From positions 2,117,501 to 2,181,500 of the forward strand of contig NZ_CP094975.1 of NCBI RefSeq assembly GCF_023509015.1: 64,000 nucleotides of DNA. Reading direction: 5' to 3'. The notes under the pieces are model-generated. The model ran no database searches and was not told where the DNA came from. It saw only the letters and a list, made by a program, of their open reading frames with translations. Source of the DNA: Pseudomonas abieticivorans. Lineage in GTDB: Bacteria > Pseudomonadota > Gammaproteobacteria > Pseudomonadales > Pseudomonadaceae. The translations under genes and the position numbers were made by a program. Within the stretch, counting starts at the first letter, position 1. Each line of letters starts with the position of its first letter. This document shows positions 61,356-64,000 of this stretch, in pieces.

Positions 61356-62203
61356 TTGCCCACCTCGTGGCGCGGGCGACCGTAAGCTTGGGTGATGCGG
61401 TCGATGACCACCGCCAGGATCACGATGGCCAACCCTGCCTCCAGCCCCAGGCCGACGTTGAGTGTCTGGATGCCCACCAGCACATCCTCGCCCAGCCCGC
61501 GCGCGCCAATCATCGAGGCGATCACCACCATCGACAGCGCCATCATGGTGGTCTGGTTGACCCCGGCCATGATGCTCGGCATCGCCAACGGCAACTGCAC
61601 GCCAAACAGCTGCTGCCAGCGGCTGGCGCCAAACGCGTTGGCGGCTTCCATCACTTCGCGGTCGACCTGGCGAATGCCCAGGTCGGTGAGGCGGATCAAC
61701 GGCGGGGCGGCGTAGATCACCGTGGCGAAGATCGCCGGCACCTTGCCCAGGCCGAACAGCATCAGCACCGGGATCAGGTACACGAAGCTGGGCAGCGTTT
61801 GCATGATGTCCAGCAGCGGCATCAGCACCGCCCGCAGGCGTGTGCTGCGTGCGGCCAGCATGCCCAGCGGGATGGCGATGAGCACCGAAATCAACGTGGC
61901 CACCAGCATCAATGCCAGTGTTTGCATCAGTTTTTCCCACAACCCCACCGCGCCCACCAGAAACAGCAGACCGACGATCACCAGGCTCGTGAACACCTTG
62001 CGCGTGGCGTGCCAGGCAATTGCGCCGACGATCAGCAGCACCAGCCACCAGGGCGTGGCCCGCAACAGGGTTTCCAGGCTGACGATGACCCACAGCAGTG
62101 AGTCCGAGACCTGGCGGAACAGGTCTCCATAGTGTGTCACCAGGGCATCGACCCAGGTGTTCACCGTGTCAGCGATGGAAAAAGTCAGGTTGTCGGGAAA
62201 CAT
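61352..62203 (-). CDS. hutW: ProW-like ABC transporter permease of the hut operon (HutW type)
   Basis: 283 residues. Seven or so membrane segments, the first two in an N-terminal extension typical of ProW-like permeases (about 1-90). The EAA loop [34 protein letters not shown] and [28 protein letters not shown] are family hallmarks. No binding-protein gene (HutX) precedes it: the next gene upstream is an NCS1 permease only 15 bp away, whereas P. aeruginosa has hutX there. Confidence 0.88.
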   Translation of the reverse strand: MFPDNLTFSIADTVNTWVDALVTHYGDLFRQVSDSLLWVIVSLETLLRATPWWLVLLIVGAIAWHATRKVFTSLVIVGLLFLVGAVGLWEKLMQTLALMLVATLISVLIAIPLGMLAARSTRLRAVLMPLLDIMQTLPSFVYLIPVLMLFGLGKVPAIFATVIYAAPPLIRLTDLGIRQVDREVMEAANAFGASRWQQLFGVQLPLAMPSIMAGVNQTTMMALSMVVIASMIGARGLGEDVLVGIQTLNVGLGLEAGLAIVILAVVIDRITQAYGRPRHEVGK

Positions 62204-62218
62204 AAGCGGCTCTCAACG

Positions 62219-63667
62219 TCAGAAGGACCCTTGAGGTATAGCCTGCCCTGCCGGTTGCTGGACCACGGCGTCTTCGACGGGCAGGATCAGCCGCTCTGGA
62301 ATTTCGCTGTGCCAGCGCTTGGCAACCCCGTAATACAAGGCCGCAGGCACCACCAGGCCAATGATCCAGGAGATGTCGGTATCGCCCAGGCTCGCCACCA
62401 GGGGGCCGGTGTAGAAGTGCGTGGAAATGAACGGCATCTGCACCAGCACGCCGAAGAGGTAGATGCTGATGCCCGCCACGTTCCAACGCCCGTAACGGCC
62501 TTTGGGGTTGGACAGCGCCGGGATGTCATAACGCTCTTTGGTGATGCAGTAGAAGTCCACCAGGTTGATCGCGCTCCAAGGCGTGAAAAACGCCAGCAGG
62601 AACAGGATGAACGCCGAGAAGTCCTTCAGGAACGAGTCCTTGCCCAGCAGCGCCAGCACGGTGGCCATGCCGACCATCGCCAGTATGTACAACAAGCGAA
62701 CCGCACCGGAGATGTGCCGGTTGCCACGGAAGCCGCTGATAATGGTGGCGATCGACATGAAGCTGCCGTAGGCGTTGAGTGTGGTGATGGTAACTTTGCC
62801 GAAGGCCACGGCGAAGTACAGCAGCGCCGCGACCAGGCCAGTACCGCCCAGGCTTACGATGAACGACACCTCGTGGTGGGCGAACTGCGAGCCGGCCAAA
62901 GCCGCGGCGAATACGCCGAACACCATGGCCGCCTGCGCGCCGAGCACCGAACCCAGGCCCACGGCCCAGAAGGTGCCGGGCACTGAGGTTTTGCTCGGCA
63001 GGTAGCGCGAGTAGTCCGCCACGTAGGGGCCAAAGGCGATCTGCCAGGAGGCCGACAGCGAGATCGCCAGCAAAAAGCTGCTCAGCGAGAAATGTTTGTT
63101 ACCCAGCAGCGCGCCAATGTCGTTGCCGGCCAGCAATTTATAGAACAGGTACATGAACGCGATCACGCCGAGCACGCTGGCCACGCGGCCAATCATGTGG
63201 ATCACCCGATAGCCTAAAATGGTCAGCAGCACGATCAAGCCGGCAAAGATCACGATGCCTTTCCAGTCGTCCACCTGGATCAACTGGGCGATGGCCTGGC
63301 CGGCCAGCAACGAGCCGCTGGCAGAAAAGCCGATGTACATCAGGCACACCAGCACCAACGGGATCACCGCGCCGTACACACCAAACTGCACGCGGCTGGA
63401 GATCATCTGCGGCAGGCCCAGGCGCGGGCCCTGGGCGGCATGCAAGGCCATCACCCCGCCACCGAGCAATTGCCCCAGCAGCAGGCCGATCAACGACCAG
63501 AACACGTCGCCGCCCAACACCACGGCCAGGGCCCCGGTGACGATGGCGGTGATTTGCAGGTTGGCTCCCAGCCACAAGGTGAATTGGCTAAACAGTCGGC
63601 CATGACGTTCGCTTTCCGGAATGTAATCTATCGAACGTTTTTCGATCAGGGGCTTTGAACCAGTCAT
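62219..63667 (-). CDS. NCS1-family nucleobase/hydantoin-type permease in the hut operon (probable urocanate transporter)
   Basis: 482 residues from ATG 63667, preceded by AGGAAGG; a TTG at 63697 is less likely. About 12 membrane segments. It shows FTLWLGANLQITAIVTGAL, LPQMISSRVQFGVYGAVIP, FGPYVADYSRYLPS and TPWSAINLVDFY, signatures of the nucleobase-cation symporter-1 family. In pseudomonad hut operons this position is held by a urocanate or related imidazole transporter. Substrate is inferred from context only. Confidence 0.88.
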   Translation of the reverse strand: MTGSKPLIEKRSIDYIPESERHGRLFSQFTLWLGANLQITAIVTGALAVVLGGDVFWSLIGLLLGQLLGGGVMALHAAQGPRLGLPQMISSRVQFGVYGAVIPLVLVCLMYIGFSASGSLLAGQAIAQLIQVDDWKGIVIFAGLIVLLTILGYRVIHMIGRVASVLGVIAFMYLFYKLLAGNDIGALLGNKHFSLSSFLLAISLSASWQIAFGPYVADYSRYLPSKTSVPGTFWAVGLGSVLGAQAAMVFGVFAAALAGSQFAHHEVSFIVSLGGTGLVAALLYFAVAFGKVTITTLNAYGSFMSIATIISGFRGNRHISGAVRLLYILAMVGMATVLALLGKDSFLKDFSAFILFLLAFFTPWSAINLVDFYCITKERYDIPALSNPKGRYGRWNVAGISIYLFGVLVQMPFISTHFYTGPLVASLGDTDISWIIGLVVPAALYYGVAKRWHSEIPERLILPVEDAVVQQPAGQAIPQGSF

Positions 63668-63706
63668 ACTGCGACCTTCCTGCAAAAGTGACGGCAATGG
63701 TTATTT

Positions 63707-64000
63707 TTATTCAGCGTTGCGTTGCTGATGGCTGGACACGAACTGGCGGAAGCGCTCGGTAGGCAGGCCTTCGAACAGTTCAGCCGGTGTGCCTTGTGCG
63801 TCGATCAGGCCACCGTGCATGTACACCACGCGGTTGGAGACGTGGCGGGCAAAGCCCATCTCGTGGGTCACCACCAGCATGGTGCGGCCCTCTTCGGCCA
63901 GCGAGCGCATCACGCGCAACACTTCGCCGACCAGTTCCGGGTCCAGTGCCGAGGTGGGTTCGTCGAACAGCATTACCTGGGGGTTCATCGCCAGCGCCCG
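63707..64000 (-). CDS. Polar amino-acid ABC transporter ATPase, C-terminal part (5' end beyond the window)
   Basis: About 97 residues, open at the right edge: [29 protein letters not shown] (Walker B, D-loop), [24 protein letters not shown] (H-loop) and a short C-tail. HisP/GlnQ class, distinct from the ProV-like ATPase at 60537. It is 40 bp upstream of the NCS1 permease on the same strand, so it likely belongs to the same operon and adds another importer to the hut region. Confidence 0.85.
   Translation of the reverse strand, partial: RALAMNPQVMLFDEPTSALDPELVGEVLRVMRSLAEEGRTMLVVTHEMGFARHVSNRVVYMHGGLIDAQGTPAELFEGLPTERFRQFVSSHQQRNAE

Noticed and set aside
61356..62093. N-terminal extension of the HutV-like ATPase
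   Set aside because: The stretch is the permease gene in another frame and has low-complexity composition. The ATG at 61355 overlapping the permease stop is the natural start.

Overview
The window is chromosomal DNA of a Pseudomonas species, most likely of the P. putida / P. fluorescens group. The DNA is GC-rich. Gene order matches the conserved Pseudomonas blocks gltBD-aroBK-pilQPONM-mrcA-maeB-rpmE-priA-argS, hslVU-phaC1ZC2DFI-ubiEJB-hisIE-tatABC and opgGH-dtd-pip-hut. The class II (medium-chain-length) PHA synthases and two Pseudomonas-type REP families (TAGGAGCGGATT...CCGCGAA and GGGAGCAAGCTTGCTTGCGAA) also support this. There are no rRNA or tRNA genes, no CRISPR array, no insertion sequence and no prophage.

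Layout, left to right. (1) 1-3351, minus strand: a GbpA-type copper LPMO, a very short gspC and gspD (cut by the left edge). This looks like a type II secretion cluster headed by its probable substrate. (2) 3573-9551: glutamate synthase gltB-gltD, with several ArgR-like TGTCGC boxes over a sigma70-like promoter. (3) 9914-18108: the pilMNOPQ-aroK-aroB-damX-like operon. (4) 18290-27633: mrcA (PBP1a), malic enzyme, rpmE, priA, argS and a SPOR protein. (5) 27732-30255: hslVU behind a near-perfect sigma32 promoter, then a DUF971 gene. (6) 30373-39223: the PHA locus, with phaC1-phaZ-phaC2-phaD reading right, phaI-phaF converging on it, a cptA-like phosphoethanolamine transferase and a small PHA-system protein. 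(7) 39361-45366: ubiE-ubiJ-ubiB, hisI-hisE, tatABC, rsmE. (8) 45467-50599: an HBM-domain chemoreceptor, an AT-rich islet with one orphan gene, and a polar amino-acid ABC importer. (9) 50843-56828: opgGH (periplasmic glucans), dtd, pip. (10) 56960-64000, minus strand: the end of a hut (histidine utilisation) operon, running from a partial ABC ATPase through an NCS1 permease, HutW-, HutV- and HutH-like proteins to HutI and HutG.

The most unusual observation is in the hut operon. The only HutH-like protein in the window has lost exactly the Ala-Ser-Gly triad that forms the MIO cofactor of histidine ammonia-lyase, although most other active-site residues remain. In the P. aeruginosa layout a canonical hutH, hutT and the binding protein hutX lie between hutW and the NCS1 permease; here that gap is 15 bp. 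A true histidase must therefore lie elsewhere, or the strain may not degrade histidine. Other points of interest are the LPMO-gspC-gspD operon with a GspC lacking its C-terminal domain, a palindromic candidate PhaD operator upstream of phaI, the ArgR-box cluster before gltB, and the AT-rich islet downstream of the chemoreceptor.

Start codons were moved from the longest open frame wherever a better ribosome-binding site or family N-terminus was visible; each case is noted. Family names come from recognising motifs and gene order by eye, because no database search was possible.
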